This document shows positions 17,423-26,850 of a stretch of DNA of 64,000 bases, piece by piece. The stretch spans positions 1 to 64,000 of the forward strand of contig MNYZ01000033.1 in the NCBI GenBank assembly GCA_001873365.1, written 5' to 3'. Made by a program: the position numbers and the translations under genes. Under the pieces are notes generated by a model. The model ran no database searches. It was not told the origin of the DNA and saw nothing but the letters and a program-made list of their open reading frames with translations. Each line of letters begins with the position of its first letter. The first letter of the stretch is position 1. The DNA comes from Oscillatoriales cyanobacterium CG2_30_40_61. Its GTDB lineage: Bacteria; Cyanobacteriota; Cyanobacteriia; Cyanobacteriales; Microcoleaceae.

Positions 17423-17707
17423 ATGGCTCATAAGAAAGGTACGGGTAGCACTCGTAACGGTCGTGACTCTAACGCCCAGCGCTTGGGTGTCAAACGTTTT
17501 GGCGGTCAAGTGGTGCGCGCAGGTAATATTTTAGTGCGTCAACGGGGTTGTAAATTCCACCCAGGTAATAACGTCGGTATCGGCAGTGATGACACTTTAT
17601 TTGCTAAAGTTGATGGTGTGGTTCGTTTTGAACGTAAAGGCAAAACTCGTCAAAAAATTAGTGTTTATCCCGTCATTGAAGCCGAACTTGTAGCCGTTGA
17701 AGCTTAA
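17423..17707 (+). CDS. rpmA: 50S ribosomal protein L27
   Basis: L27 sits at the peptidyl-transferase centre, its N-terminal arm reaching the tRNA CCA ends. The 94-residue protein begins [20 protein letters not shown] with no cleavable leader peptide, then has the conserved [20 protein letters not shown] and [17 protein letters not shown] segments. ATG is preceded by GGGAGAAG. Downstream of rplU in the standard order and followed by a clear terminator. No obgE gene follows, unlike in many bacteria. Confidence 0.97.
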   Translation: MAHKKGTGSTRNGRDSNAQRLGVKRFGGQVVRAGNILVRQRGCKFHPGNNVGIGSDDTLFAKVDGVVRFERKGKTRQKISVYPVIEAELVAVEA

Positions 17708-17740
17708 TTAATAAAAACCTGATTTTATTTAATTCGGAAG

Positions 17741-17763
17741 CGGGCTAATATAGCCCGTTTTTT
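17741..17763 (+). terminator. Rho-independent terminator after rpmA
   Basis: A 7-bp perfect stem, CGGGCTA and TAGCCCG, around an ATA loop (17741-17757), followed by TTTTTT. It starts 33 bases after the rpmA stop. Confidence 0.9.
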
Positions 17764-17812
17764 ATTAATAAGCTCTATAGGATTTAGGATTGCTATAGCA
17801 CTACGCATTACC

Positions 17813-17902
17813 GTAGAGACCTTGTATGTAACGTCTCTACTAAATCTGTACTCATTCCCGGCTCCCGGTGCTCCCGGTGCTCCCTATTCCCTAGCGCTAT
17901 AT
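17813..17902. repeat. Dispersed palindromic repeats in the rpmA-GNAT gap
   Basis: GTAGAGAC (17813-17820) and GTCTCTAC (17833-17840) form a small palindrome of a type frequent in cyanobacterial genomes. Next come two GCTCCCGGT units and a 22-base string at 17881-17902 (from TCCCTATTCC to GCGCTATAT). The reverse complement of that string lies at 28195-28216. The rest of the 392-base gap (17708-18099) is AT-rich and shows no gene. Confidence 0.6.
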
Positions 17903-18099
17903 AGCTGAATTTCATCAATCTGGAAAAAAAAGAAGTGTTTTTTTGAATTTTGTTAAATTCGCCACACAATTAATCAACTCTAATATGTTAAATATTAGAG
18001 GATTGCAGTTATTACAACTGAATGAGTTAAAATTTCATATTCTCATAAAATTCCTGGGCATTAATCAGTTGCTCAAAATAATTTAAAGGGTTATTATCT

Positions 18100-18576
18100 A
18101 TGAAAAAAATCTCACCGGACAACCATCATATTTTCTTTGAGGATTCTAGGGCAAAAGTCGATTTTAACCAACTTCAAACCCTATTTAAAGTTGCTGCATT
18201 TTGGGCAAAAGATCGAAGCCTAGAAGATCTAAAAATTGCCATTGAAAATAGTGAACCTGTGGTGACAGTTTGGGATTATGAACAAATGATTGGGTTTGCT
18301 CGGGCGACCTCTGATGGTATTTATCGGGCTAGTATTTGGGATGTGGTAATTCATCCTAATTATCAAGGTAGTGGCTTAGGCAGAAAATTAGTTCAAACGG
18401 TATTAAGTCATCCTAAAATGTGTCGAGTTGAACGGGTTTATTTGATGACAACCCATCAACAAAAGTTTTACGAACGCATTGGGTTTGAATATAATTCAAC
18501 TACAACCATGGTCTTACATAATCAACCCTTAGAAATGAATAGTCAAAAAATAGAATTAACCACTGTTCGTCTTTGA
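18100..18576 (+). CDS. GNAT-family N-acetyltransferase
   Basis: Transfers an acetyl group from acetyl-CoA to an amine. The 158-residue single-domain protein has the acetyl-CoA pyrophosphate loop HPNYQGSGLGRKLV (motif A, about residues 86-99, Q/RxxGxG/A form) and motif B YLMTTHQQKFYERIGFE. The sequence around residues 60-100 (MIGFARATSDGIYRASIWDVVIHP) resembles the cyanobacterial and plastid Ycf52/NSI group, some of which acetylate protein Lys or N-termini. I recognise that group from memory. Start ATG 18100 lacks a strong ribosome site. A GGGCGAG/CTCGCCC hairpin (18586-18604) follows the gene. Confidence 0.85.
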   Translation: MKKISPDNHHIFFEDSRAKVDFNQLQTLFKVAAFWAKDRSLEDLKIAIENSEPVVTVWDYEQMIGFARATSDGIYRASIWDVVIHPNYQGSGLGRKLVQTVLSHPKMCRVERVYLMTTHQQKFYERIGFEYNSTTTMVLHNQPLEMNSQKIELTTVRL

Positions 18577-18654
18577 GCTTGGTAGGGGCGAGGTCTTCTC
18601 GCCCTCATAGGACTTGCAGGTGACAAAAATCCCCAATTATGAAACACTAGAAAA

Positions 18655-19617
18655 TTGAATAGTCATCCATCAGATATCAAAATCATGACGGTCAGCACAA
18701 CTTCAGAACCCGAATTGATGTCCCGCTTGATTAATGGGATTTTAGCGATTAAACCCCTCAGTAATTTTGCTAAACACCAAGCCCGACAAATGATGATTAA
18801 ACGGGCTGAAGCCATGGGAGTGCCCTGGCGACAACAGACCCAAACCTTGTTATCAAGGAATTGGGATCCGGAATTAACCCAAGTCCAAAACCCAAATCTG
18901 CAATATCCCGATTATTACCTAACATCCTTCCACGCCTATGATTCGGGAAATCTAAGTTGGCAAGCCGCCGTGGAAGTGGAAGTGGCCGCCTACTCGGTTC
19001 ATGCTAAAATCTGGCCAGAAGCCGGGGCTCAGGGGGACGCCAAACTCCGCCAAAGTTATCATGATCTTGTAAAAGCCCAATTACCTAGCCCTCCCCAGGA
19101 TATTTTGGATTTAGGATGTAGTGTGGGGATGAGCACCTTTGCCCTGCAAGAAATTTATCCAGAAGCGAAGATGACTGGTGTTGATTTATCGCCTTATTTT
19201 TTAGCGATCGCTACTTATAATACACAAAAACAATCTAATTTGAAATATACTCCGAAATGGGTTCACGCCGCGGCAGAATCAACGGGTTTACCCAGTGCCT
19301 CTTTTGACTTAGTTTCCCTGTGTTTAATTTGTCACGAATTACCCCAATCTGCCACCCGTAAAATCTTCCAAGAAGCACGGCGGTTGTTGCGTCCCGGTGG
19401 GCATTTAGCGATTATGGATATGAACCCTAAATCGGAAATGTTCAAGAAAATGCCTCCTTATATTTTCACCCTGTTAAAAAGCACAGAACCCTATTTAGAT
19501 GAATATTTCACCTTAGACTTAGAACAAGCCCTAATCGATGCCGGATTTCAACGTCCTACGGTTAATTTTAATAGCCCTCGTCACCGGACAATTATTGCTT
19601 CAGTTGGGTCAATTTGA
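18655..19617 (+). CDS. Class I SAM-dependent methyltransferase
   Basis: A 320-residue protein with a C-terminal class I methyltransferase domain: motif I ILDLGCSVGMST (about residue 147), motif II acidic residue in MTGVDLSPYFLAIA, and post-motif III RRLLRPGGHLAIMDMNPK. The first about 130 residues are a separate helical region with a conserved-looking YYLTSFHAYDSGNLSW segment, probably for substrate binding. Substrate unknown. Similar proteins occur in many cyanobacteria. The start is uncertain: TTG 18655 gives the longest frame, and ATG 18685 (MTVSTTSEPELMSRLI) is equally possible; neither has a clear ribosome site. Confidence 0.82.
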   Translation: MNSHPSDIKIMTVSTTSEPELMSRLINGILAIKPLSNFAKHQARQMMIKRAEAMGVPWRQQTQTLLSRNWDPELTQVQNPNLQYPDYYLTSFHAYDSGNLSWQAAVEVEVAAYSVHAKIWPEAGAQGDAKLRQSYHDLVKAQLPSPPQDILDLGCSVGMSTFALQEIYPEAKMTGVDLSPYFLAIATYNTQKQSNLKYTPKWVHAAAESTGLPSASFDLVSLCLICHELPQSATRKIFQEARRLLRPGGHLAIMDMNPKSEMFKKMPPYIFTLLKSTEPYLDEYFTLDLEQALIDAGFQRPTVNFNSPRHRTIIASVGSI

Positions 19618-19784
19618 GAGGATTGATTGGCCTTGATTTCAACTCAATTAGATCATCAACAAACTTATCTCATTTCCCCACCAATATCCTATTGCCAAAA
19701 ACCTTAATTTTTCCGGGATGATTAAATTCCTATTTAATTCCTGGTTAATATGGGGTAATCAATCTAATCTAAAAGGTTATAACC

Positions 19785-22700
19785 ATGGTCGTAAATCTAG
19801 TGGGTTATCAAATTGCAGAGCAGTTATACATAGGAACCCGCACTGTAGTCCATCGAGGTATCCGTACCGACGACAAAGCAAATGTTATGATCAAATTCCT
19901 GCGCAACGAATATCCAACTTTTAATGAAATCCTCCAATTTCGCAACCAATATACTATTGCTAAAAATCTCGACTTTTCTCATATTATAAAACCTTTAAGT
20001 TTAGAAATATATCACAATAGCTATGCTTTAGTGATGGAAGATTTTGGAGAAATTTCCCTCTCCCATTATCTGAAAAGCGCCACAGAGGAAAATTATCAAT
20101 ATAAATACTTACCTTTAACTGAATTTCTGGAAATCGCCATCCAACTCACTGAAACTCTACACTATCTCTACCAAAATCGAGTCATTCATAAAGATATCAA
20201 ACCTGCTAATATTCTGATTCATCCCGCCACCAAAAAAATTAAATTAATTGACTTTAGTATTTCTTCCCTGCTACCAAGAGAAACCCAAGAAATTCAGAAT
20301 CCCAATATTTTAGAAGGGACATTACCCTATATCTCTCCCGAACAAACCGGGAGAATGAATCGAGGCATAGATTATCGAAGTGACTTTTATTCCTTGGGGA
20401 TAACTTTCTATGAGTTATTAACAGGAAGATTACCATTTTGTACTGAAGATGCGATGGAATTGGTACATTGTCATCTAGCAAAACAACCCCTACCCATCCA
20501 CCAAATTAATCCAGAAATTCCTCTGAGTTTATCGGAAATTGTTAGTAAATTGATGGCTAAAAATGCTGAAGATCGTTATCAGAGCGCTTTGGGAATTAAG
20601 CATGATTTAGAAAACTGTTTAACTCAATTACAAGCAACGGGTAAGATTCATAATTTTGCCATAGGACAGCGAGATATAAGCGACAGATTTCTGATTCCAG
20701 AAACTCTATATGGACGGGAAAGAGAAGTTAATCAACTCCTGAATGCTTTTGAGAGAGTTAGTCTTAATAAAACTGAAATGATCCTAGTTGCAGGATTTTC
20801 TGGGATTGGAAAAACTGCGGTTATTAATGAAATTCATAAACCTATTGTCCGCAAAAATGGTTATTTTATTAAAGGTAAATATGATCAATTTCAACGCAAT
20901 ATTCCCTTCAGTGCTTTTCTGCAAGCATTTCGTGACTTAATGGGGCAATTATTATCAGAATCCGATCAGCAATTGCAAACATGGAAAACCCAGATATTAG
21001 CAGCATTAGGAGAAAATGGACAAGTTTTAATTGATGTGATTCCTGAGTTAGAAAATATCATCGGAAAACAACCACCAGCGATTAAATTATCAGGTAATGC
21101 CGCCCAAAATCGCTTTAATTTACTATTTCAAAAATTTGTCCAGGTTTTTACTATCAAAGAACATCCCTTAGTCATATTTTTAGATGATTTGCAATGGTCT
21201 GATTCTGCATCCCTAGATTTACTAAAATTATTGATCCAAGACCCCGGACATCTATTAGTATTGGGTGCTTATCGAGATCATGAAGTTTCTCCCATCCATC
21301 CGTTGATCTTAATGATAGATGATTTAGTCAAAAATGAAGTTTCTGTTAATATAATCACTTTATTACCCTTAATGGAATCTGACCTAAATTTGTTAGTGGC
21401 AGATACCCTTAATTGTGAATTATCTCTGGCTCAACCTTTAACTCAATTAATCTATCAAAAAACCCAGGGTAATCCTTTTTTTGCTACTCAATTTCTCAAG
21501 GTTTTACATGATGAAAAAATAATTACTTTCAACAGGCATAGTCACCATTGGCAATGTGATATTTCCCAAGTTAACACCTTAGCAGTGACTAATAATGTAG
21601 TAGAATTTATGGCCTTACAATTGCAGAAATTACCAATAAAAACTCAAAATATTCTTAAACTAGCGGCTTGTATTGGGGCTACCTTTGATTTACCTACTGT
21701 TGCAATTATTTCACAACAATCAGAAACCGAGGCGGCGACGGTTTTATGGAGAGCATTGCAAGAAGGTTTGATTTTACCCCTAACGGATGTTTATAAGTTT
21801 TATCAGCTTGAAGATGATCATAAATTCAGCCGAGAAGATAAAAATACTAATCAACAAAATGCTAAATACAGATTTTTACATGACCGGGTTCAACAAGCTG
21901 CCTATTTCCTAATTCCTGCCAACCAAAAACAAGCTACCCATCTTCAAATCGGTGAACTACTTCAACACCATTTATCCGAGACAGAAAAAGAGCAAAGATT
22001 ATTTGATATTGTTGGTCATTTTAATCTAGCTCAAGAGTTAATTACTGAACCCAAAGCCAGAGAAATATTAGCTAAAATGAACTTAGCAGCCACCCAGAAA
22101 GCTAAAAATTCTACAGCCTATTCTGCCGCTAGAAAATTTGTGCAAACCGGGCTAGAATTGCTGAGTGCAAACTGTTGGGAAAGTCAGTATGAATTAACCC
22201 TTAATCTTTATATCGCGGCTACGGAATCCGCCTATTTGAATGGGGAGTTTGAGGATACTAAAATCATAGCAGATCAGGCGTTACAGTCGGCTAAAACTAT
22301 CCTAGATAAAGTTAAGATTTATGAAATTTTAATCAATACAATGACAGCCCAGGGTCAGATGTTAGAAGCGATCGCTATCGGTCAAAATGCCCTGACACAA
22401 TTGGGAATTCAATTATCCGGTGAAGCTGACGAAGCCTTAACAGCTAATAGCTTACAAAAACTGGCTCAAAAATTACAAGACAAATCTATTGAAGAATTAG
22501 TTGACCTACCATTAATGAGCGATCCCCACACCATTGCTGCAATGCAACTATTAGCGATGTTATTTATCCCAATTTTTCTAGGAAATCCCACCTTACTACC
22601 CCAACTTTGCTCAATAATGGTAAGTCTATCCCTGGAATTTGGCAATGCCCCCGCATCAACGATCGGGTATACAGGTTATGGCGTGGTGCTGTCTTCTTTT

Positions 22701-25166
22701 TTAGGAGAAGTAGAAAGGGGATATGACTTGGGGCGAGTAGCTCTGACCTTAGTTAATCAGTTAGAAATAGAAGAATTTAAGTCAATAACTTTGCTTTTTT
22801 ATGGAAGTTTTATTCAGCATCTTCAAGAAGCATTGAGAGCAGCAATCCCAACTCGAAAACAGGGCTATTTGGCAGGGATAAAAACAGGCAATTTCCTAGA
22901 TGCTTCTTACAATATAGCTAATTATTTTTATGATAGTTTTCTCGCTGGGGTGGCTTTCGATGATTGGGAAATAGAAATGGAAAATTACTCTATTTTATTA
23001 GTAAATCTCAAGCAAAATTCTCCATTAAATTACTTAAAAATGCTCCAACAAACAGCATATAATTTAAGAGAAGTTGTTGATCAACCGGATTTATTAATTG
23101 GCAGTGCCTACGATGAAACGGTGATTTTTCCTAAGTATCATCAAGATAATGAGCTTAGTGCTTTTGTTTTTGCCTATACCTATAAACTGATACTTGCCTA
23201 TCTGTTTGGTAACTATAACCAAGCCCTAGATTATATTGCCCAAATTAACGTTTATTTGATGACAACAGCTAAAACAATTTACACTCCGTTTTTCCATTTT
23301 TATGCTAGTTTAACCTACTTAGCACTAGGCTCAAGACAGTCAGAAATTGAACAAGCTAAGACTCTTAATTTGGTGGAAACTCATCAAACTATTCTGGCTG
23401 AATGGGCGCGCCATGCCCCGATGAATCATTTGCATAAATGGTATTTAGTTGAGGCACAACGGCAACATTTTTTAGGGAATAATGCCCAGGTTATAGATAA
23501 TTATGATCGAGCTATTGCTGGAGCTAAAGAAAACCAATATATCCAAGAAGAAGCTTTGGCAAATGAACTGGCAGCTAAATTTTATCTAACTTGGAATAAG
23601 GAAAAAATTGCCTCTGTTTATATGCAAGAAGCCTACTACTGTTATGCCAAATGGGGGGCTACAGCTAAAGTTATTAATTTAGAAAAATCCTATCCCAAAC
23701 TCCTCGCACCCATCCTAGCAAAAACTCACCCAACTGACTTATTCAAAGAAACAATCTCACGGTCAACTATTACTTCTAGTCAAACTTATAGTAGTGTCTC
23801 GGAAGCCCTAGATTTATCAACTTTGTTGAAAGCTTCTCAAGCTATTTCTGGAGAAATTGAACTTAATCAACTGTTAATAACTCTCTTAAAAATAGTCATT
23901 GCTAATGCCGGGGCTAACAAGTGTGTTTTCATCCTCAAACAAGATCTTGATCTAAAATTAGTCGCCCTAGTAGAAGATGAAAAATTACCACAACTGTTAC
24001 CATCAATTCCCCTAGAATTAAGCACGGATGTGCCGATTAGTTTAGTAAATCATGTGAAGCGGAATTTAAAACCTCTAGTCCTCGCAGATGCTAGAATTAA
24101 TTCTCGGTTTATGGCTGATAGTTACCTGCAAAAATACCAGCCAAAAAGTGTTATTTGTAGTCCTATTATTAATCAAGGGCAGTTAATTGGGATTTTATAT
24201 TTGGAAAATAATCTGACCGTGGGAGCGTTTACAAATGAACGGGTGGAACTTTTAAATCTGATTTGTTCTCAAGCTGCTATTTCCCTAGAAAATGCTCGTT
24301 TATATCAAGTCTCTCAACAAGCTTTAACTGACCTGCAACACGCCCAAATTCAAATTATCCAAAGTGAAAAAATGTCGGCTTTAGGGAATTTAGTTGCTGG
24401 TGTAGCACATGAAATTAATAATCCCGTTAGTTTTCTCTCGGGTAATATTCAGCCCGCCTTAGATTATATCAATGATTTATTTAACTTGCTCGATCTCGTC
24501 CAAGAACAATATCCAGAATTAGACTCAAAAGTTAAACAAAAAATCACAGCCATCGAACTAGATTATATTAGAGAAGATTTACCCCAATTAGTCGGTTCGA
24601 TAGCAGAAGGAGTCAAACGAATTCAAGATATTAGTATAAGTCTGAGAACTTTCTCCCGCTCCGATAGCGATCACCCCATTGCCTGTAATATTCATGATGG
24701 TATTGATAGCACCTTGATGATTCTCAAACATCGCCTCAAAGCCAATGATAAACGTCCAGAAATTAAGGTGATTAAAGACTATGGTGATTTACCACTCATC
24801 CTCTGTTATGCCGGACAACTAAATCAGGTATTTATGAATATTTTAAGTAATGCGATCGATGCAGTAGAAGAATCTAATCTGGGAAAAAGTTATTCAGAAA
24901 TCAGTGATCAAATTATGATTAAAACTGAGTTATCTAGTAATCACAAACAGGTAATTATTCGGATTCAAGATAATGGAATTGGCATGAGTCAGGAGCTAAA
25001 GGAAAAGATATTTGACCATTTGTTTACTACAAAAGAAGTAGGGAAAGGTACGGGTTTAGGGTTAGCGATCACCCGACAAATTATTCAGGAAAAACACTCA
25101 GGTATAATAGAGGTAACTTCAAGTTTGGGTCAAGGTACACAATTCCAGATTTCAATTCCTTGTTGA
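19785..25166 (+). CDS. Hybrid Ser/Thr kinase - AAA ATPase - GAF - histidine kinase
   Basis: A 1793-residue signalling protein of the cyanobacterial Hstk type. Domain order: Ser/Thr kinase (about 8-285; catalytic HKDIKPAN 135-142; DFG replaced by DFS at 156-158, as in relatives; EGTLPYISPEQTGRMN activation segment); predicted AAA-type ATPase (Walker A GFSGIGKT near 340; LVIFLDDLQWSD); a long TPR-like helical region (about 720-1330); GAF domain (about 1365-1515); HisKA with phospho-acceptor H1542 in VAHEINNPVSFLSGN; HATPase_c with NILSNAIDAV and GTGLGLAITRQI. No membrane segment and no receiver. Known relatives influence nitrogen and iron responses and heterocyst-related metabolism, but the signal here is unknown. 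The ATG at 19785 fits the kinase domain start. Confidence 0.93.
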   Translation: MVVNLVGYQIAEQLYIGTRTVVHRGIRTDDKANVMIKFLRNEYPTFNEILQFRNQYTIAKNLDFSHIIKPLSLEIYHNSYALVMEDFGEISLSHYLKSATEENYQYKYLPLTEFLEIAIQLTETLHYLYQNRVIHKDIKPANILIHPATKKIKLIDFSISSLLPRETQEIQNPNILEGTLPYISPEQTGRMNRGIDYRSDFYSLGITFYELLTGRLPFCTEDAMELVHCHLAKQPLPIHQINPEIPLSLSEIVSKLMAKNAEDRYQSALGIKHDLENCLTQLQATGKIHNFAIGQRDISDRFLIPETLYGREREVNQLLNAFERVSLNKTEMILVAGFSGIGKTAVINEIHKPIVRKNGYFIKGKYDQFQRNIPFSAFLQAFRDLMGQLLSESDQQLQTWKTQILAALGENGQVLIDVIPELENIIGKQPPAIKLSGNAAQNRFNLLFQKFVQVFTIKEHPLVIFLDDLQWSDSASLDLLKLLIQDPGHLLVLGAYRDHEVSPIHPLILMIDDLVKNEVSVNIITLLPLMESDLNLLVADTLNCELSLAQPLTQLIYQKTQGNPFFATQFLKVLHDEKIITFNRHSHHWQCDISQVNTLAVTNNVVEFMALQLQKLPIKTQNILKLAACIGATFDLPTVAIISQQSETEAATVLWRALQEGLILPLTDVYKFYQLEDDHKFSREDKNTNQQNAKYRFLHDRVQQAAYFLIPANQKQATHLQIGELLQHHLSETEKEQRLFDIVGHFNLAQELITEPKAREILAKMNLAATQKAKNSTAYSAARKFVQTGLELLSANCWESQYELTLNLYIAATESAYLNGEFEDTKIIADQALQSAKTILDKVKIYEILINTMTAQGQMLEAIAIGQNALTQLGIQLSGEADEALTANSLQKLAQKLQDKSIEELVDLPLMSDPHTIAAMQLLAMLFIPIFLGNPTLLPQLCSIMVSLSLEFGNAPASTIGYTGYGVVLSSFLGEVERGYDLGRVALTLVNQLEIEEFKSITLLFYGSFIQHLQEALRAAIPTRKQGYLAGIKTGNFLDASYNIANYFYDSFLAGVAFDDWEIEMENYSILLVNLKQNSPLNYLKMLQQTAYNLREVVDQPDLLIGSAYDETVIFPKYHQDNELSAFVFAYTYKLILAYLFGNYNQALDYIAQINVYLMTTAKTIYTPFFHFYASLTYLALGSRQSEIEQAKTLNLVETHQTILAEWARHAPMNHLHKWYLVEAQRQHFLGNNAQVIDNYDRAIAGAKENQYIQEEALANELAAKFYLTWNKEKIASVYMQEAYYCYAKWGATAKVINLEKSYPKLLAPILAKTHPTDLFKETISRSTITSSQTYSSVSEALDLSTLLKASQAISGEIELNQLLITLLKIVIANAGANKCVFILKQDLDLKLVALVEDEKLPQLLPSIPLELSTDVPISLVNHVKRNLKPLVLADARINSRFMADSYLQKYQPKSVICSPIINQGQLIGILYLENNLTVGAFTNERVELLNLICSQAAISLENARLYQVSQQALTDLQHAQIQIIQSEKMSALGNLVAGVAHEINNPVSFLSGNIQPALDYINDLFNLLDLVQEQYPELDSKVKQKITAIELDYIREDLPQLVGSIAEGVKRIQDISISLRTFSRSDSDHPIACNIHDGIDSTLMILKHRLKANDKRPEIKVIKDYGDLPLILCYAGQLNQVFMNILSNAIDAVEESNLGKSYSEISDQIMIKTELSSNHKQVIIRIQDNGIGMSQELKEKIFDHLFTTKEVGKGTGLGLAITRQIIQEKHSGIIEVTSSLGQGTQFQISIPC

Positions 25167-25195
25167 TTTAGGATTGCTATAACGGAAGAACTAAG

Positions 25196-25846
25196 TTATT
25201 TTTCTGTAATTTTTGCTTTAATAAATTCTCTGAATGCTTTCTCTGCATCAATTTCATCTTGTTGGGCTTGCTCTAAAAATTTATATAAATATTCCTTTTC
25301 AACTCCCGGAAAAGTAGGACTGCGATCGCATTCTTGATAAGTCTTTTCTTGGAGTTGGTAAATCCGCCATTCTTGACCATTATAGCTCCAAAATTCAGGC
25401 ACACCCATGGCTGCATATAGGCGATTTTTGTCAATATCAGTGTGGGTAATATCGACTTCTACCACGAGATCCGGGGCGGGATCTTCAGCTAAATTAACTT
25501 TACGCCCCGCTACTTTCGCCTGATTTTGAATATAGTAAGCATTATCCGGTTCAGCCCCTCGATCTAAGTCTTCTCGATCTAAGGTTGTCGATCCCATAGT
25601 TTTAATCTTCATACCCATCTCAAATACGAGAATGATGATAAAACGTTCGATCAATCGCAGGGCAAATTCGTGACTTTCTAAAGGCATACTAATTTCGAGA
25701 ATTCCATGATCATAAGTTAGGCGGGCGGCTCGACTTTCGGGTAGGGCGTGAAGAATTTGTTGATATCCTTGCCAGGTTAAACCTCGCAGGGTGACGCGCT
25801 TTTCACCCAAAATTGATTGGTGAATTGGGGGTGCGGTAGCTACCAT
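25196..25846 (-). CDS. Uma2 family endonuclease (DUF820)
   Basis: A 216-residue member of the PD-(D/E)XK-like Uma2 family, hugely expanded in cyanobacteria. Typical blocks: the N-terminal LTWQGYQQILHAL, the central RGAEPDNAYYI, and the nuclease core DPAPDLVVEVDITHTDIDKNRLYAAMGVPEFW, where D, E and K form the putative active site. A C-terminal helical tail of about 40 residues follows. Cellular role is unknown; the family is often associated with mobile or restriction functions, which is an inference. Convergent with the large kinase gene, 29 bases apart. Confidence 0.9.
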   Translation of the reverse strand: MVATAPPIHQSILGEKRVTLRGLTWQGYQQILHALPESRAARLTYDHGILEISMPLESHEFALRLIERFIIILVFEMGMKIKTMGSTTLDREDLDRGAEPDNAYYIQNQAKVAGRKVNLAEDPAPDLVVEVDITHTDIDKNRLYAAMGVPEFWSYNGQEWRIYQLQEKTYQECDRSPTFPGVEKEYLYKFLEQAQQDEIDAEKAFREFIKAKITEK

Positions 25847-25909
25847 ATTATTAGGTTTGGGATTGATTTTGTGTTTTATAATTACAAATTATAGCAGTTT
25901 TCAACTACG

Positions 25910-26713
25910 CTATGAGTCCCTGGGAAATTCATCCATAGGACTACCTAATAATTCAAGAATAGTATCAACATGATTTAACTCTCCCACAATCCGCCGGACT
26001 GGTTTCGGCCAGACCTTAATTAATGTGGGGGTGGCGGAAATTTGATCGGCTTCTGCTAAGTCGGGATGTTTTAAAACGTCAATCACTTTTAAAGTGTAAG
26101 CATGACTAACTGAACCTTCTAAGAGTTGATGCAGGGTTTGCAAGGTTGTTTCTGTCACCAGACTATGACCGGAGACAAATAACCGTAAAATATAGCCTTT
26201 AGTTTCAGTCTGTTCTAGTTGGGGAGATCTTGAAGAATCTTGGGTTTCCGGTAGGCTTTCGGCCCTGGGGAAATCATCACTCAAATTGTTTTTTTTGACC
26301 TGAACAATCAGATCATGATTCTCCCACAGTTGGGGAAACTGCTCATAGTAAGTCGCAATAATTAAAGGGTTACAAACTTCTTCGGAATTTTTTCTGGGTT
26401 GCCAAACTAAATCCCCGGTATCAAACAGGGTATTTAATAAAGTTTGGTATTGCAAAACTAGGGGATAGGCTTCTGCAGAAAACTGAATCTCCTGGGTTTG
26501 GGGGTTGACCCATTGATCATAGGTGGCGGTGTAGCAAGGAATTAAAAAATGAGGAGGTTCAGGTAAACCCAGGAATTCTTGCAAATAAATACAAAGATCA
26601 GAATGCCAACGACGCTGTTTATTCGGGTCGATACAATAAACTAAATCTCCCCCGGGGGTGAATAAAGCGATCGCTTTAAATGAATGATTGACCGGAGATT
26701 GAAATAAATTCAA
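25910..26713 (-). CDS. KaiB-domain protein with a novel N-terminal region
   Basis: A 267-residue protein in two parts. Residues about 174-258 are a KaiB-like thioredoxin-fold domain, very close to KaiB in LKVIDVLKHPDLAEADQISA and TPTLIKVWPKPVRRIVGEL. Residues 1-165 form an unassigned domain (AIALFTPGGDLVYCIDPNKQ; Pro- and Tyr-rich), joined by a polar linker. KaiB is the circadian clock protein that binds KaiC; SasA carries a more divergent KaiB-like domain at its N-terminus. Here it is C-terminal and no kinase domain is present. Start is TTG 26713 with only a weak GGA upstream. Located just downstream of pilT on the same strand, 137 bases away. Confidence 0.85.
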   Translation of the reverse strand: MNLFQSPVNHSFKAIALFTPGGDLVYCIDPNKQRRWHSDLCIYLQEFLGLPEPPHFLIPCYTATYDQWVNPQTQEIQFSAEAYPLVLQYQTLLNTLFDTGDLVWQPRKNSEEVCNPLIIATYYEQFPQLWENHDLIVQVKKNNLSDDFPRAESLPETQDSSRSPQLEQTETKGYILRLFVSGHSLVTETTLQTLHQLLEGSVSHAYTLKVIDVLKHPDLAEADQISATPTLIKVWPKPVRRIVGELNHVDTILELLGSPMDEFPRDS

Positions 26714-26768
26714 GGTATCATTCCATCTGTAAAAAATGGGGCATGGGGAATAGACTAATAACTGGTAC

Positions 26769-26821
26769 GGGCGAGTTCTTTTAGATCTGAGCTAATCATC
26801 TCAATCTCGATGAACCCGCCC
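26769..26821. repeat. Inverted repeat between pilT and the KaiB-domain gene
   Basis: GGGCGAGTTC (26769-26778) and GAACCCGCCC (26812-26821) form a 10-bp stem with one G-T pair and a 33-base loop. The outer context GTACGGGCG...CGCCCCTAC is a common cyanobacterial intergenic palindrome. The hairpin at 18586-18604 is a short relative. Confidence 0.55.
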
Positions 26822-26850
26822 CTACAACTGATCACTGATTACTGATGTTG

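Noticed and set aside
19718-19924. 68-codon plus-strand ORF at the start of the large kinase
   Set aside because: It overlaps the first 140 bases of the kinase in another frame and has no features; the kinase N-terminus is the real one.
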